A stretch of DNA of 64,000 nt, taken from Flagellimonas nanhaiensis. GTDB taxonomy: Bacteria > Bacteroidota > Bacteroidia > Flavobacteriales > Flavobacteriaceae. The stretch covers positions 372,001 to 436,000 of the forward strand of contig NZ_QTJX01000001.1 in NCBI RefSeq assembly GCF_003382275.1, written 5' to 3'. Of this stretch, positions 7,937-15,924 are shown in pieces. The notes beneath the pieces were generated by a model. The model was not told the DNA's origin and made no database searches. It saw only the letters and a program-made list of their open reading frames with translations. The position numbers and the translations under genes were made by a program. Position 1 is the stretch's first letter, and each line of letters begins with the position of its first letter.

Positions 7937-8836
7937 ATGCAAGAGGACGGTTCTGAAATAAAAGAGATCATCAAGGAGGATATCTGGGGTTCCATTAAAG
8001 AATTTTTAAACCTTGGAATACATATTGGCGAGGGAGAAAAATCCATTCACCTTACGTTAGGGCTGTTACTTCTTCTCACTGTAGCCTATGTAGCCACTAA
8101 GTTTTTGCTCAAATGGTTGAGACACCTGCTCACACGGAAAATGGAGCAGGAAGACAAGCAAAAGTTCACTAGCATCTTTAAGTTCACCAATTATGTGATT
8201 TATCTGGTGGTAGTGCTGGTGACCCTTAGTGCGGCGGGTATTGATATTACTTTGATCATAACCGCATCGGCTGCCCTTTTTGTTGGACTGGGGCTTGCGC
8301 TTCAGGAATTTTTCAAAGACATACTTGGGGGCATTTTTATTATTGTGGACAAATCTCTGGAAGTAGGGGATATAGTTGATGTGGATGGCAAAGTAGGAAA
8401 GGTCTTTGAAATAAAGTTGAGAACAACCAGGGCCATTACAAGGGATGACAAAGTGATTATCATACCTAATCACAAATTCATCAGTGATATCATGTTCAAC
8501 TATACCCAGAACCATAGAACAACCAGGGAGAAGGTCAATGTGGGTGTGGCCTATGGAAGTGATGTAGATTTGGTCACCCAGATTTTGGAACAAGTGGCAG
8601 CTGAACAAAAACAGATTCTCAAAAACCCTAAACCTTTTGTTCTGTTTGATGATTTTGGCGATTCCGCGCTGCTATTTTCGCTTCATTTTTTCACCAATCA
8701 CAGTTTTCTTGACCCTAAGATAAAAAGCGATATTCGATACAGGATCAATAACAAGTTCAAGGAAAATAACGTGGTAATTCCGTTTCCGCAACGGGATGTC
8801 CATATCATTCAGTCACAAAAAACACAAGAAAAATAA
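7937..8836 (+). CDS. MscS-family mechanosensitive ion channel
   Basis: Small-conductance mechanosensitive channels open under membrane tension to release solutes after hypo-osmotic shock. The 299-residue protein has helices at about 39-58 and 84-102 and a glycine/alanine-rich pore helix at about 105-130 (SAALFVGLGLALQEFFKD). The conserved MscS beta-domain follows, with GDIVDVDG and IPNHKFISDIMFNYT. Its stop codon TAA overlaps the apparent ATA start of the next gene in the sequence ATAA. Confidence 0.9.
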   Translation: MQEDGSEIKEIIKEDIWGSIKEFLNLGIHIGEGEKSIHLTLGLLLLLTVAYVATKFLLKWLRHLLTRKMEQEDKQKFTSIFKFTNYVIYLVVVLVTLSAAGIDITLIITASAALFVGLGLALQEFFKDILGGIFIIVDKSLEVGDIVDVDGKVGKVFEIKLRTTRAITRDDKVIIIPNHKFISDIMFNYTQNHRTTREKVNVGVAYGSDVDLVTQILEQVAAEQKQILKNPKPFVLFDDFGDSALLFSLHFFTNHSFLDPKIKSDIRYRINNKFKENNVVIPFPQRDVHIIQSQKTQEK

Positions 8837-9732
8837 AAACCTCAACACGCCGTTCAATTGTTTGGGGGGCAACGCTTTTACTGGCGCTTTTAAACAGCCA
8901 TTTCGGTTTTGGCCAAAGTACGGACATATTTAGGTTTGAATACCTCAATATTCCTGAAAATGATACCGGAATTAAGACCCAACGCTATAAAATGTTGTTC
9001 AATCTTCCATTTAAATTAAATGAAAAGAAGGATTATCTCATTACGGGATTCGAATACAACAGACTTGATGTAGGATATTCCAGGGAGTTTCCTTTTGACA
9101 AGAGCGAATTGATTCGTTTTCACGTTGCAGATTTAAATTTGGGGCTCATCACCAAATGGAACGAAAACTGGAATCTGGTCACCATTGTAACTCCTCGAAT
9201 AGCTTCAAATTTTGTTAGTGGCACTATTACAGATGATTTTTTCCTTAATGCCACTGCAACGCTTTGGAAAGAAAACACCACTGCGGACAAACCATTTAGA
9301 ATTGTACTAGGATTATCCTTGAACAGTACTACGGGTTTGCCGATTCCCTTACCAGTAATCAGCTACTATAAAAAGTTTCGGCCCAATTGGTCGTACACTT
9401 TGGGGATACCCCGCTCAAGTATTAAACACTATTTGGGAAAAAAGCACACCTTGCAAATGGCACTATTCTTGGATGGATACTTTATAAACATACAAAACAA
9501 TATCATGGTACCCGATAATGAAATAGCTTCAAAGATTTCACTTTCAGCTTTGGTCGGCGCTTTTGGATATCAGTATAATATTTCAAAAAGAATGTCAGTT
9601 TTTCTATTGGCGGGCCGTTCCTTGGAACAGCAGGGAAAGCTGAGAAACGATGATAAACAAGATGTTTTTTTGTTAAATGATGAGGCAAATTTTTATATTA
9701 GAACAGGCTTCAAAATAGGAATTTTTAATTAG
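8833..9732 (+). CDS. DUF6268-like outer-membrane beta-barrel protein with an apparent AUA start
   Basis: The first in-frame ATG (8992) would drop a clear signal peptide. Reading upstream in the same frame without a stop gives a basic start, a hydrophobic core (IVWGATLLLALLNSHF) and a cleavage site near GFGQS, then a mature start resembling DUF6268 proteins. No ATG, GTG or TTG opens this segment. The best-placed codon is ATA at 8833, overlapping the mscS stop as ATAA; a normal ATGA overlap differs by one base. From ATA the protein is 299 residues, with alternating amphipathic strands typical of outer-membrane barrels. Function is unknown. If AUA is not used, the gene may be poorly expressed or decayed. 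Confidence 0.7.
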   Translation: MKTSTRRSIVWGATLLLALLNSHFGFGQSTDIFRFEYLNIPENDTGIKTQRYKMLFNLPFKLNEKKDYLITGFEYNRLDVGYSREFPFDKSELIRFHVADLNLGLITKWNENWNLVTIVTPRIASNFVSGTITDDFFLNATATLWKENTTADKPFRIVLGLSLNSTTGLPIPLPVISYYKKFRPNWSYTLGIPRSSIKHYLGKKHTLQMALFLDGYFINIQNNIMVPDNEIASKISLSALVGAFGYQYNISKRMSVFLLAGRSLEQQGKLRNDDKQDVFLLNDEANFYIRTGFKIGIFN

Positions 9733-9739
9733 CACAAGT

Positions 9740-10903
9740 ATGTCAAAAATATTGGTAATAGAAGATGAATCGGCCATCAGGCGAGTGTTGGTGAAGATAT
9801 TGAGCGAAGAGAACGAAGCGTATAACGTACATGAGGCCGAAGATGGTCTCAAGGGTATGGAGGCCATAAAAAAGGATGATTTTGACTTGGTTCTGTGCGA
9901 TATAAAGATGCCAAAAATGGATGGGGTCGAAGTGCTGGAAGCTTCAAAGAAAGTAAAACCCGAAATCCCTTTTATCATGATTTCCGGTCATGGGGATCTT
10001 GATACCGCCGTTAACACCATGAGGTTAGGTGCGTTCGATTATATTTCCAAACCACCTGACCTGAACAGGCTCTTGACCACAGTTCGTAATGCTCTAGATC
10101 GAAAAGAATTGGTGGTGGAGAATAAAATTCTAAAAAAGAAAGTTTCCAAAAACTATGAAATGATTGGTGAGAGCGATGAAATTGGTGTCGTAAAAGATAT
10201 CATTGAAAAAGTTGCTCCTACAGATGCTAGGGTACTTATTACTGGCCCCAACGGAACAGGAAAGGAATTGGTAGCCCATTGGTTACACCAAAAAAGCCCT
10301 CGTTCCTCGGCACCCTTTATTGAGGTTAACTGCGCTGCTATTCCATCAGAATTAATTGAGAGCGAACTTTTTGGCCATGTAAAAGGGGCTTTTACCTCAG
10401 CTGTCAAGGACCGGGCTGGTAAGTTTGAAACCGCCAACAAAGGAACTATCTTTCTAGATGAGATTGGGGACATGAGCCTTTCTGCACAGGCCAAAGTGCT
10501 GCGTGCCCTCCAGGAGAATAAGATTTCCCGTGTAGGTAGTGATAAGGATATTAAAGTGGATGTTCGTGTATTGGCAGCTACCAATAAGGACCTTAAAAAA
10601 GAAATCAAAGAAGGAAAATTTCGGGAAGACCTCTACCATCGTTTGGCTGTAATCCTGATTAAAGTACCTGCTCTAAACGACAGGCGGGAGGATATTCCAC
10701 TTTTAGTGGATTATTTTGCTGAAAAGATATCTTCTGAACAAGGGACAGGTACAAAAGCATTCTCAAAAAAGGCCATCGAACTCTTAAAAGGCTACGACTG
10801 GACCGGAAACATCCGCGAATTACGAAATGTGGTGGAGAGGTTGATAATTCTAGGAGGTAAAGAAGTTTCGGAAGAGGATGTAAAGCTATTTGCAAGCAAA
10901 TAA
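9740..10903 (+). CDS. Sigma-54-type response regulator lacking a DNA-binding domain
   Basis: Residues 1-120 form a receiver domain with phospho-acceptor D54 (VLCDIKMPKMDG) and K104. Residues 140-370 form a sigma-54-activator AAA+ domain with Walker A GPNGTGKE (169-176) and Walker B GTIFLDEIGD (235-244). The sigma-54-contacting loop reads GAFTSA (216-221) rather than GAFTGA. The protein ends at residue 387, just after the C-terminal AAA+ helices, so there is no Fis-type helix-turn-helix. It would therefore act from solution or through a partner. No histidine kinase gene lies next to it. It begins seven bases after the outer-membrane protein gene. Confidence 0.9.
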   Translation: MSKILVIEDESAIRRVLVKILSEENEAYNVHEAEDGLKGMEAIKKDDFDLVLCDIKMPKMDGVEVLEASKKVKPEIPFIMISGHGDLDTAVNTMRLGAFDYISKPPDLNRLLTTVRNALDRKELVVENKILKKKVSKNYEMIGESDEIGVVKDIIEKVAPTDARVLITGPNGTGKELVAHWLHQKSPRSSAPFIEVNCAAIPSELIESELFGHVKGAFTSAVKDRAGKFETANKGTIFLDEIGDMSLSAQAKVLRALQENKISRVGSDKDIKVDVRVLAATNKDLKKEIKEGKFREDLYHRLAVILIKVPALNDRREDIPLLVDYFAEKISSEQGTGTKAFSKKAIELLKGYDWTGNIRELRNVVERLIILGGKEVSEEDVKLFASK

Positions 10904-10904
10904 A

Positions 10905-11618
10905 CTATTCTCCCTCGCAATTCCCCAACTTGGCAAGAGCTTCTTTTGTTATGATCCTTACTCTCTGGTGATATTTCTTTTTGGGCTCTGAAAGTTCAGT
11001 ATCCATAAGGTGTAATGTTGCATCATTATGGATTCTGGAAATAAAATCCAGTGCTTCATCACACTCTACATCGGTGACCACTTTATCAAGGGAAGATTCA
11101 AACCCTAAAAGGCAATTATGTACCTGTTTGTTTAAAAGACCTTCTTGAGGAAGAAGAATTCCATCTTGGTTCTCAAGAGCTTCTTTGGTATTCATTACCA
11201 AAATATCATTGTTATAGGTGCTTGAAAATTCCTGTTCAAAGACTCGTAGCACCTTATGGCCAATTATGATGTTTTCCAATGCGTTGTGCAAAGGTGTTCT
11301 AGATGCCATGAAAGAAGGTGCTTTTGTGGCGGTCTTTAGTTCAGAAAGTGCATTTTCTAGACTTTCAATAGCTCCATCACAACCGCAGTCTAAAAAGTTG
11401 GATCTTGTTTTCTCAATACCGTTCAAAGCTTTGTACGCAAAATGCTTGGATTTTTCAAAACCACTTGCGGAAATTGCAGATTCTATTTGTTCCTTAATAT
11501 ATTCAATATTGGAGGTAGCATATTCGCAAGCATTCCTATTAGTAAAGGAAGACATGAGCCATAGGCTTAAAACGCCCAATATGAAGACTATAAGTAGGAT
11601 AATCTTTCTTGTTTTCAT
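10905..11618 (-). CDS. Hypothetical membrane-anchored or secreted protein
   Basis: The 237-residue protein has an N-terminal basic-hydrophobic segment (residues 4-24) that is an uncleaved anchor or a signal peptide. The rest is a mainly helical soluble domain with several cysteines, including a CGCDG motif near 77-81. I recognise no named family. The gene converges with the response regulator, with only one base between their stops. Confidence 0.65.
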   Translation of the reverse strand: MKTRKIILLIVFILGVLSLWLMSSFTNRNACEYATSNIEYIKEQIESAISASGFEKSKHFAYKALNGIEKTRSNFLDCGCDGAIESLENALSELKTATKAPSFMASRTPLHNALENIIIGHKVLRVFEQEFSSTYNNDILVMNTKEALENQDGILLPQEGLLNKQVHNCLLGFESSLDKVVTDVECDEALDFISRIHNDATLHLMDTELSEPKKKYHQRVRIITKEALAKLGNCEGE

Positions 11619-11796
11619 GACGCTGGATTTGGGACTTCGCGTTTAATGATGTCTCTAATTTATCTTAGGAATTGTCCTACAATGGAAAAAAATCGATAAA
11701 CGGACATGGTATGACTATGAGTGGTAAAAACATCGATGAACGGCACTGTTTTACAGCAAGTTGAAGGAATTCACAAAAAAAGCTATATTCATTCCC

Positions 11797-12681
11797 ATGA
11801 AAAACATAGATATAGATTCGTTTCGGGCCCAAAATGGAGTAAAGTTTGACAAAAAGCCAACTTTGGAGGATTTTGGGGCCTCCGACAAGGAATTGGAGAA
11901 GACCCTTAAAGATATTAGAAAGGATTTAGGCGATTTCCAAGATACGTTGTACGCCCATGGAAAATATGGAGTTTTGGTCTGTCTGCAGGGTATGGATACT
12001 TCTGGTAAGGACAGTCTTATCCGTGAAGTTTTCAAAGATTTCAACGTAAGAGGAGTTGTGGTCCATAGTTTTAAGGTGCCAACACCCTTGGAATTGAAGC
12101 ACGATTATCTATGGAGACACTATTTGGCTTTACCGGAACGGGGCAAGTTTTCTGTTTTTAACCGTACACATTATGAAAATGTTTTGGTGACCAGGGTCCA
12201 TCCAGAATATATCTTGGGCGAGGACATCCCTGGAATAAACTCCGTATCAGATATTGACGATGCGTTTTGGGAAAAACGCTTTGAACAAATCAACAATTTC
12301 GAAAAGCATATTGCAGAAAACGGCACGTTGATCTTTAAGTTCTATTTACATCTTTCCAAAGAAGAACAACGCCAACGACTACTAAGAAGGATTAGGTTGA
12401 AAAGAAAGAACTGGAAATTCTCACCTAGCGACCTTAAGGAACGGAAACTATGGGATCAGTATCAAGAATATTATGAAGAAGCCATTGAAAAAACTTCAAA
12501 GGAACATGCGCCATGGTATGTGATTCCGGCGGATAATAAAAAAGCAGCACGGGTCATAGTGGCCACAATTTTGCTGGAAGCGTTAAAAAAGTATAAAGAT
12601 ATTGAGGAACCTGAGCTGGATGAAGAAATAAAAGCTAATTTAGAAAACTTCAAACAAGAACTGGAAAAAGCAACCGAATGA
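11797..12681 (+). CDS. Polyphosphate kinase 2 (PPK2) family protein
   Basis: PPK2 enzymes transfer phosphate between polyphosphate and nucleotides. From the ATG at 11797 (294 residues) the Walker A motif GMDTSGKDS lies at 65-73 and the lid region FNRTHYENVLVTRVHP at 121-136. A single PPK2 domain is present, and the C-terminus is acidic. Whether it phosphorylates AMP, ADP or both cannot be settled by eye. A TTG at 11761 would add 12 residues in frame; ATG is preferred. The stop overlaps the following peptidase start as ATGA. Confidence 0.9.
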   Translation: MKNIDIDSFRAQNGVKFDKKPTLEDFGASDKELEKTLKDIRKDLGDFQDTLYAHGKYGVLVCLQGMDTSGKDSLIREVFKDFNVRGVVVHSFKVPTPLELKHDYLWRHYLALPERGKFSVFNRTHYENVLVTRVHPEYILGEDIPGINSVSDIDDAFWEKRFEQINNFEKHIAENGTLIFKFYLHLSKEEQRQRLLRRIRLKRKNWKFSPSDLKERKLWDQYQEYYEEAIEKTSKEHAPWYVIPADNKKAARVIVATILLEALKKYKDIEEPELDEEIKANLENFKQELEKATE

Positions 12682-14075
12682 GAACGATCCTACTTCTAGC
12701 ATGTTTATTGGCAACCACCCCGTTTTTTGCTCAATCTGAAGATGAAAAACAAATAAGGTCTATCTATGATGCAGCCTTAACAGATGGAAAAGCCTATGAC
12801 TGGTTAAACCACCTTTCTAATCAAATAGGGGGAAGGCTCTCAGGTTCTGTACAGGCCCAGCAAGCAGTGGATTATACTAAAAGCCAATTAGATTCTTTGG
12901 GATTGGACCGTGTATGGTTACAGCCCGTGATGGTGCCCAAATGGGTAAGGGGCACTCCTGAGTTTGCTTATATTGAGACCAAACCCGGTCTTACCACCAA
13001 TGTTCCTATTTGTGCCTTAGGAGGTTCTGTGGCTACTCCAGATGTTGGGTTAAAAGCAAGTGTGATAGAGGTTAAAGGTATAGAGGACCTTGAAAAACTC
13101 GGAAAGGATAAAATAGAGGGCAAGATTGTATTCTATAATAGACCAATGGAACCAACCCAAATCAATACGTTTGCGTCTTACTCCGGTTGTGTGGACCAGC
13201 GTTATTCCGGGGCGGCGGAAGCTGGGAAATATGGCGCGTTGGGAGTTATTGTTCGTTCTATGAACCTTAGGCTGGACAATTATCCTCATACTGGTTCTAT
13301 GAGCTACGGGGATACTCCGGTTGAAAATAGGATTCCGGCTGCGGCAATTAGTACAAAAGGAGCCGAGCTACTAAGTACAACCCTTAAACTGAATCCAGAA
13401 ATCAAGTTCTATTTCAAGCAAAGCTGCAAGCAATATCCCGATGTGGAATCGTATAATGTAATTGGTGAAATTAGAGGAACCACCTATCCCAATGAAATTA
13501 TGGTAGTAGGAGGACATTTAGATTCTTGGGATTTAGGAGATGGCTCACATGATGACGGTGCTGGCTGTGTGCAGAGTATGGATGTACTCAGATTGTTGAA
13601 AGAAACAGGGTATAAACCCAAGCGCACACTACGTGTGGTGTTGTTCATGAATGAAGAAAATGGCCTTAGGGGAGGAAATAAATATGCTGAAGTGGCCCGA
13701 AGCAAGAACGAAAAGCATGTTTTTGCACTGGAAAGTGATTCGGGCGGATTTACCCCTCGAGGTTTTTCTTTTGATTGTTCCGATGAAAATTTAAAGCAGG
13801 TACAAAGTTGGGCTCCGTTGTTTGAACCCTATTTGATTCATATGTTCGTAAAAGGCGGTGGAGGTGCAGATATAGGCCCATTAAAGGACGAAGGATTGGT
13901 CTTGGCCGGCTTACGTCCAGATTCCCAGCGGTATTTTGATCATCATCATGCAGAAAATGACACCTTTGAACATGTAAACAAACGGGAACTGGAGCTAGGG
14001 GCCGCTACAATGGCCAGTTTGGTCTATTTAATGGATAAATACGGAACCATCCCTACAACAAAAATCAAAGGGTAG
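12678..14075 (+). CDS. M28-family zinc peptidase (plasma glutamate carboxypeptidase-like)
   Basis: The secreted 465-residue protein has a signal peptide (1-19, cleavage after FFAQ), a PA-like inserted domain (about 115-240) and an M28 catalytic domain. Metal ligands match the family: H280 in GGHLDSWD, D292 in DGSHDDGAG, E326/E327 in MNEENG, D354 in ESDSGG and a histidine in the HHH stretch at 422-424. The closest relatives I recognise are carboxypeptidase Q-type dipeptidases. It overlaps the PPK2 gene by four bases, so the two are co-transcribed, although no functional link is obvious. Confidence 0.9.
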   Translation: MRTILLLACLLATTPFFAQSEDEKQIRSIYDAALTDGKAYDWLNHLSNQIGGRLSGSVQAQQAVDYTKSQLDSLGLDRVWLQPVMVPKWVRGTPEFAYIETKPGLTTNVPICALGGSVATPDVGLKASVIEVKGIEDLEKLGKDKIEGKIVFYNRPMEPTQINTFASYSGCVDQRYSGAAEAGKYGALGVIVRSMNLRLDNYPHTGSMSYGDTPVENRIPAAAISTKGAELLSTTLKLNPEIKFYFKQSCKQYPDVESYNVIGEIRGTTYPNEIMVVGGHLDSWDLGDGSHDDGAGCVQSMDVLRLLKETGYKPKRTLRVVLFMNEENGLRGGNKYAEVARSKNEKHVFALESDSGGFTPRGFSFDCSDENLKQVQSWAPLFEPYLIHMFVKGGGGADIGPLKDEGLVLAGLRPDSQRYFDHHHAENDTFEHVNKRELELGAATMASLVYLMDKYGTIPTTKIKG

Positions 14076-14104
14076 CACTAATTGTCGGTTCAAGAAGAAA
14101 GACA

Positions 14105-14488
14105 TTAGCTCTGGGTAATACGCCATGGAGGATTCAGTCTATTTTCTCCTGCGTGGAACAAAATTAGCTGATTGCCATCCAGGTCTTTCAATCTTGCTTC
14201 ACGCCATAACCAGCGTTGATCGGTAGGCAATAGTTCAAACTCAATTCCTTTTTTGACAAGACCTTCCACATATTCATCAAGATTTTCGCATTCAAAATAC
14301 ACATAGATGCCCTCACCTTGTGGTAGGGTATCCGTTTGATGAAGCGAAAAAGTGGAATCCCCCTGTGGGCATTGGAACCTTGCATAATGGGGTAGCGCCT
14401 CCACAATCAGTTCCAATCCCAATTTTTTATAAAAAGGAATGGACTTGGTCAAGTCTACAGAAGGTACAGTTATTTGGTTGAGATTCAT
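14105..14488 (-). CDS. VOC-family (glyoxalase/bleomycin-resistance fold) protein
   Basis: The 127-residue protein contains one vicinal-oxygen-chelate unit beginning MNLNQITVPSVDLTKSIPFY. Such domains dimerise to bind a metal and act as dioxygenases, isomerases or binding proteins. The C-terminal half keeps the GNQLILFH pattern. Substrate is not predictable. It is cytosolic. Confidence 0.85.
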   Translation of the reverse strand: MNLNQITVPSVDLTKSIPFYKKLGLELIVEALPHYARFQCPQGDSTFSLHQTDTLPQGEGIYVYFECENLDEYVEGLVKKGIEFELLPTDQRWLWREARLKDLDGNQLILFHAGENRLNPPWRITQS

Positions 14489-14548
14489 AAATGTTGTTCT
14501 TAAAGTGTTTTCAAGAAGCCAATAAAGCTAGAGCCAACAATCTGGGGT

Positions 14549-15025
14549 TCATTGTATTTTGCCGTCATGGAAACCGGCTCTTTTCCAATTTCCATCTTCT
14601 AACACCCAGATATTGGTTATCCTATATTGGCTGGTCTGTGTTTGGCCATCTGTTAGGGTTGAAACCGAAATTCTTCCCGTAACAATGGCAGTACTTCCAT
14701 GGAATTCAATAGCTGTTTCATCCATAGTATAATCGGTAACCTGTATTTTTCCTGAAGCTATGTCCTGACTTCGTTGGGTTAAATAATTGAACCAATCCTT
14801 TTTCTGAATTACTTTGGAGTTTCCGTTGGTATGCAAATAATTTTCGGTGATCATGGACTCCAATACATCTATGTCCCCTTCTTTGAAGGCAGTATTGAAT
14901 TTTTTAATGGTGTTGAGTAGGGCTTCTTTTTTGGACTCATTTGAGGCCACATTCCCAGTTTTATCACCGCAGCTCAATACAATAAGAGAAAGTACAAAGT
15001 ATAGAACCAATTTTCCAGATGTCAT
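14549..15025 (-). CDS. SnoaL/NTF2-like (DUF4440) lipoprotein
   Basis: Starting from the ATG at 15025 gives a classic lipoprotein signal, MTSGKLVLYFVLSLIVLSCG, with the lipobox cysteine at residue 19. An NTF2-like cone domain of about 120 residues follows (KFNTAFKEGDIDVLESMITENYLHTNGNS). An upstream in-frame ATG at 15052 would add nine residues before the signal and is less likely. Members of this group are often ketosteroid-isomerase-like pocket proteins without a known substrate. Confidence 0.8.
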   Translation of the reverse strand: MTSGKLVLYFVLSLIVLSCGDKTGNVASNESKKEALLNTIKKFNTAFKEGDIDVLESMITENYLHTNGNSKVIQKKDWFNYLTQRSQDIASGKIQVTDYTMDETAIEFHGSTAIVTGRISVSTLTDGQTQTSQYRITNIWVLEDGNWKRAGFHDGKIQ

Positions 15026-15124
15026 AATACTATAAAATTTGACGATTTGCATGTAAGCAGTGCAGATCGCTTTGCTATTTCCAAGGTATTGGTTTTGATT
15101 TGAATTTTCAAATGAAATAAAAGG

Positions 15125-15841
15125 CTAGGCTTCCTTTTTCAGTCTGTATTGATATGGGTTTCTACCCGGTGATTCTTTAACAACTTGGGGTAACCGTTCA
15201 AACATACCTGTAGCGATCATTTTCTTTTGAAACCTACTTCGGTCCAACTTAGATCCAAGAATGGTCTGATGCAATTGATGAAGTTGCGGCATAGTAAATT
15301 CTGTGGGCAGAAGGTTATAGGTTACTTGCTCCCTTGCTATATCACCTTTCAGACGTTCTCTTGCAGTGTCTACAATTGAGTTATGGTCTAACCACATTTC
15401 GGGCAGTTCGTCCATAGAGAACCATTCTGCGGCATCATCAAATTCTCCTGGTACCGGATGGGTGGTATCTATGTTGACCAGGGAATAGTAGGCCAGGGTA
15501 ACAAATCTATCATTGATCCAATAGTCCTCTCTCCAAGGTAACCCTCTCTTTTTGAAAAAGCCTTTAAAATCATTATCGAATTTACGGTCCTTATTGCCAA
15601 ACACGGATAAAAACCTCAAATGAGGCCTTTTCAGACCCGTACGTTCCATGAGTATTCTTTCTGCGGCATGGTCAACAGATTCTTCTTGAAGAATATATCC
15701 ACCCGGCAATACCCATTTATCGCCCACTTTCAATAGTAAACACTTAAGTGTATCATCTTGATAGCCAATAATAACATGGTCGATGGACAGATTGGGCAAA
15801 AAATACTCTGCGCCGTGTTCAATAACATCTTGTACGTTCAT
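15125..15841 (-). CDS. Nudix-domain transcriptional regulator (NrtR/AraR-like)
   Basis: The 238-residue protein has an N-terminal Nudix-like domain (about 20-150, with GGYILQEESVDHAAERILMERTGL at the Nudix box) and a C-terminal winged-helix domain (about 160-235, ending GRNPYQYRLKK). This architecture is the NrtR family, which in Bacteroidota includes the arabinose regulator AraR. The Nudix box is degenerate, so it probably senses a ligand rather than hydrolysing one. The ATG at 15841 is chosen because the longer frame to 15874 would run through the operator. It is divergent from a GH3 glycosidase, its likely target. Confidence 0.85.
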   Translation of the reverse strand: MNVQDVIEHGAEYFLPNLSIDHVIIGYQDDTLKCLLLKVGDKWVLPGGYILQEESVDHAAERILMERTGLKRPHLRFLSVFGNKDRKFDNDFKGFFKKRGLPWREDYWINDRFVTLAYYSLVNIDTTHPVPGEFDDAAEWFSMDELPEMWLDHNSIVDTARERLKGDIAREQVTYNLLPTEFTMPQLHQLHQTILGSKLDRSRFQKKMIATGMFERLPQVVKESPGRNPYQYRLKKEA

Positions 15842-15845
15842 AATA

Positions 15846-15853
15846 CAAAAATA
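15846..15853 (-). promoter_or_regulatory. -7 promoter element of the Nudix regulator gene
   Basis: On the minus strand this reads TATTTTTG, matching TAnnTTTG, five bases upstream of the ATG at 15841. Operator 1 at 15859-15875 lies immediately upstream, in the -33 to -7 spacer region, consistent with autoregulation. Confidence 0.5.
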
Positions 15854-15858
15854 ATAAT

Positions 15859-15913
15859 TGTGACGTTTTGACACATAAAAAGATAATGATTATATTTGTG
15901 GCGTAATGTCACA
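15859..15913 (+). promoter_or_regulatory. GH3 glycosidase promoter flanked by two operators
   Basis: TTTTG (15866-15870), a 20-base spacer and TATATTTG (15891-15898) form a full Bacteroidota promoter. Two 17-base imperfect palindromes of the form TGTGnC-N5-GnCACA overlap it: TGTGACGTTTTGACACA at 15859-15875 covers the -33, and TGTGGCGTAATGTCACA at 15897-15913 covers the end of the -7 and the start site. This is a textbook repressor layout. Confidence 0.7.
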
Positions 15914-15924
15914 ATTAATAAACC

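Noticed and set aside
8066..8608. 180-codon minus-strand frame opposite the MscS gene
   Set aside because: Antisense shadow of a clear gene; composition is not protein-like and there is no family match.
8992..9732. ATG at 8992 as the start of the outer-membrane protein
   Set aside because: It would delete an obvious signal peptide and the first strand, which are encoded in frame upstream.
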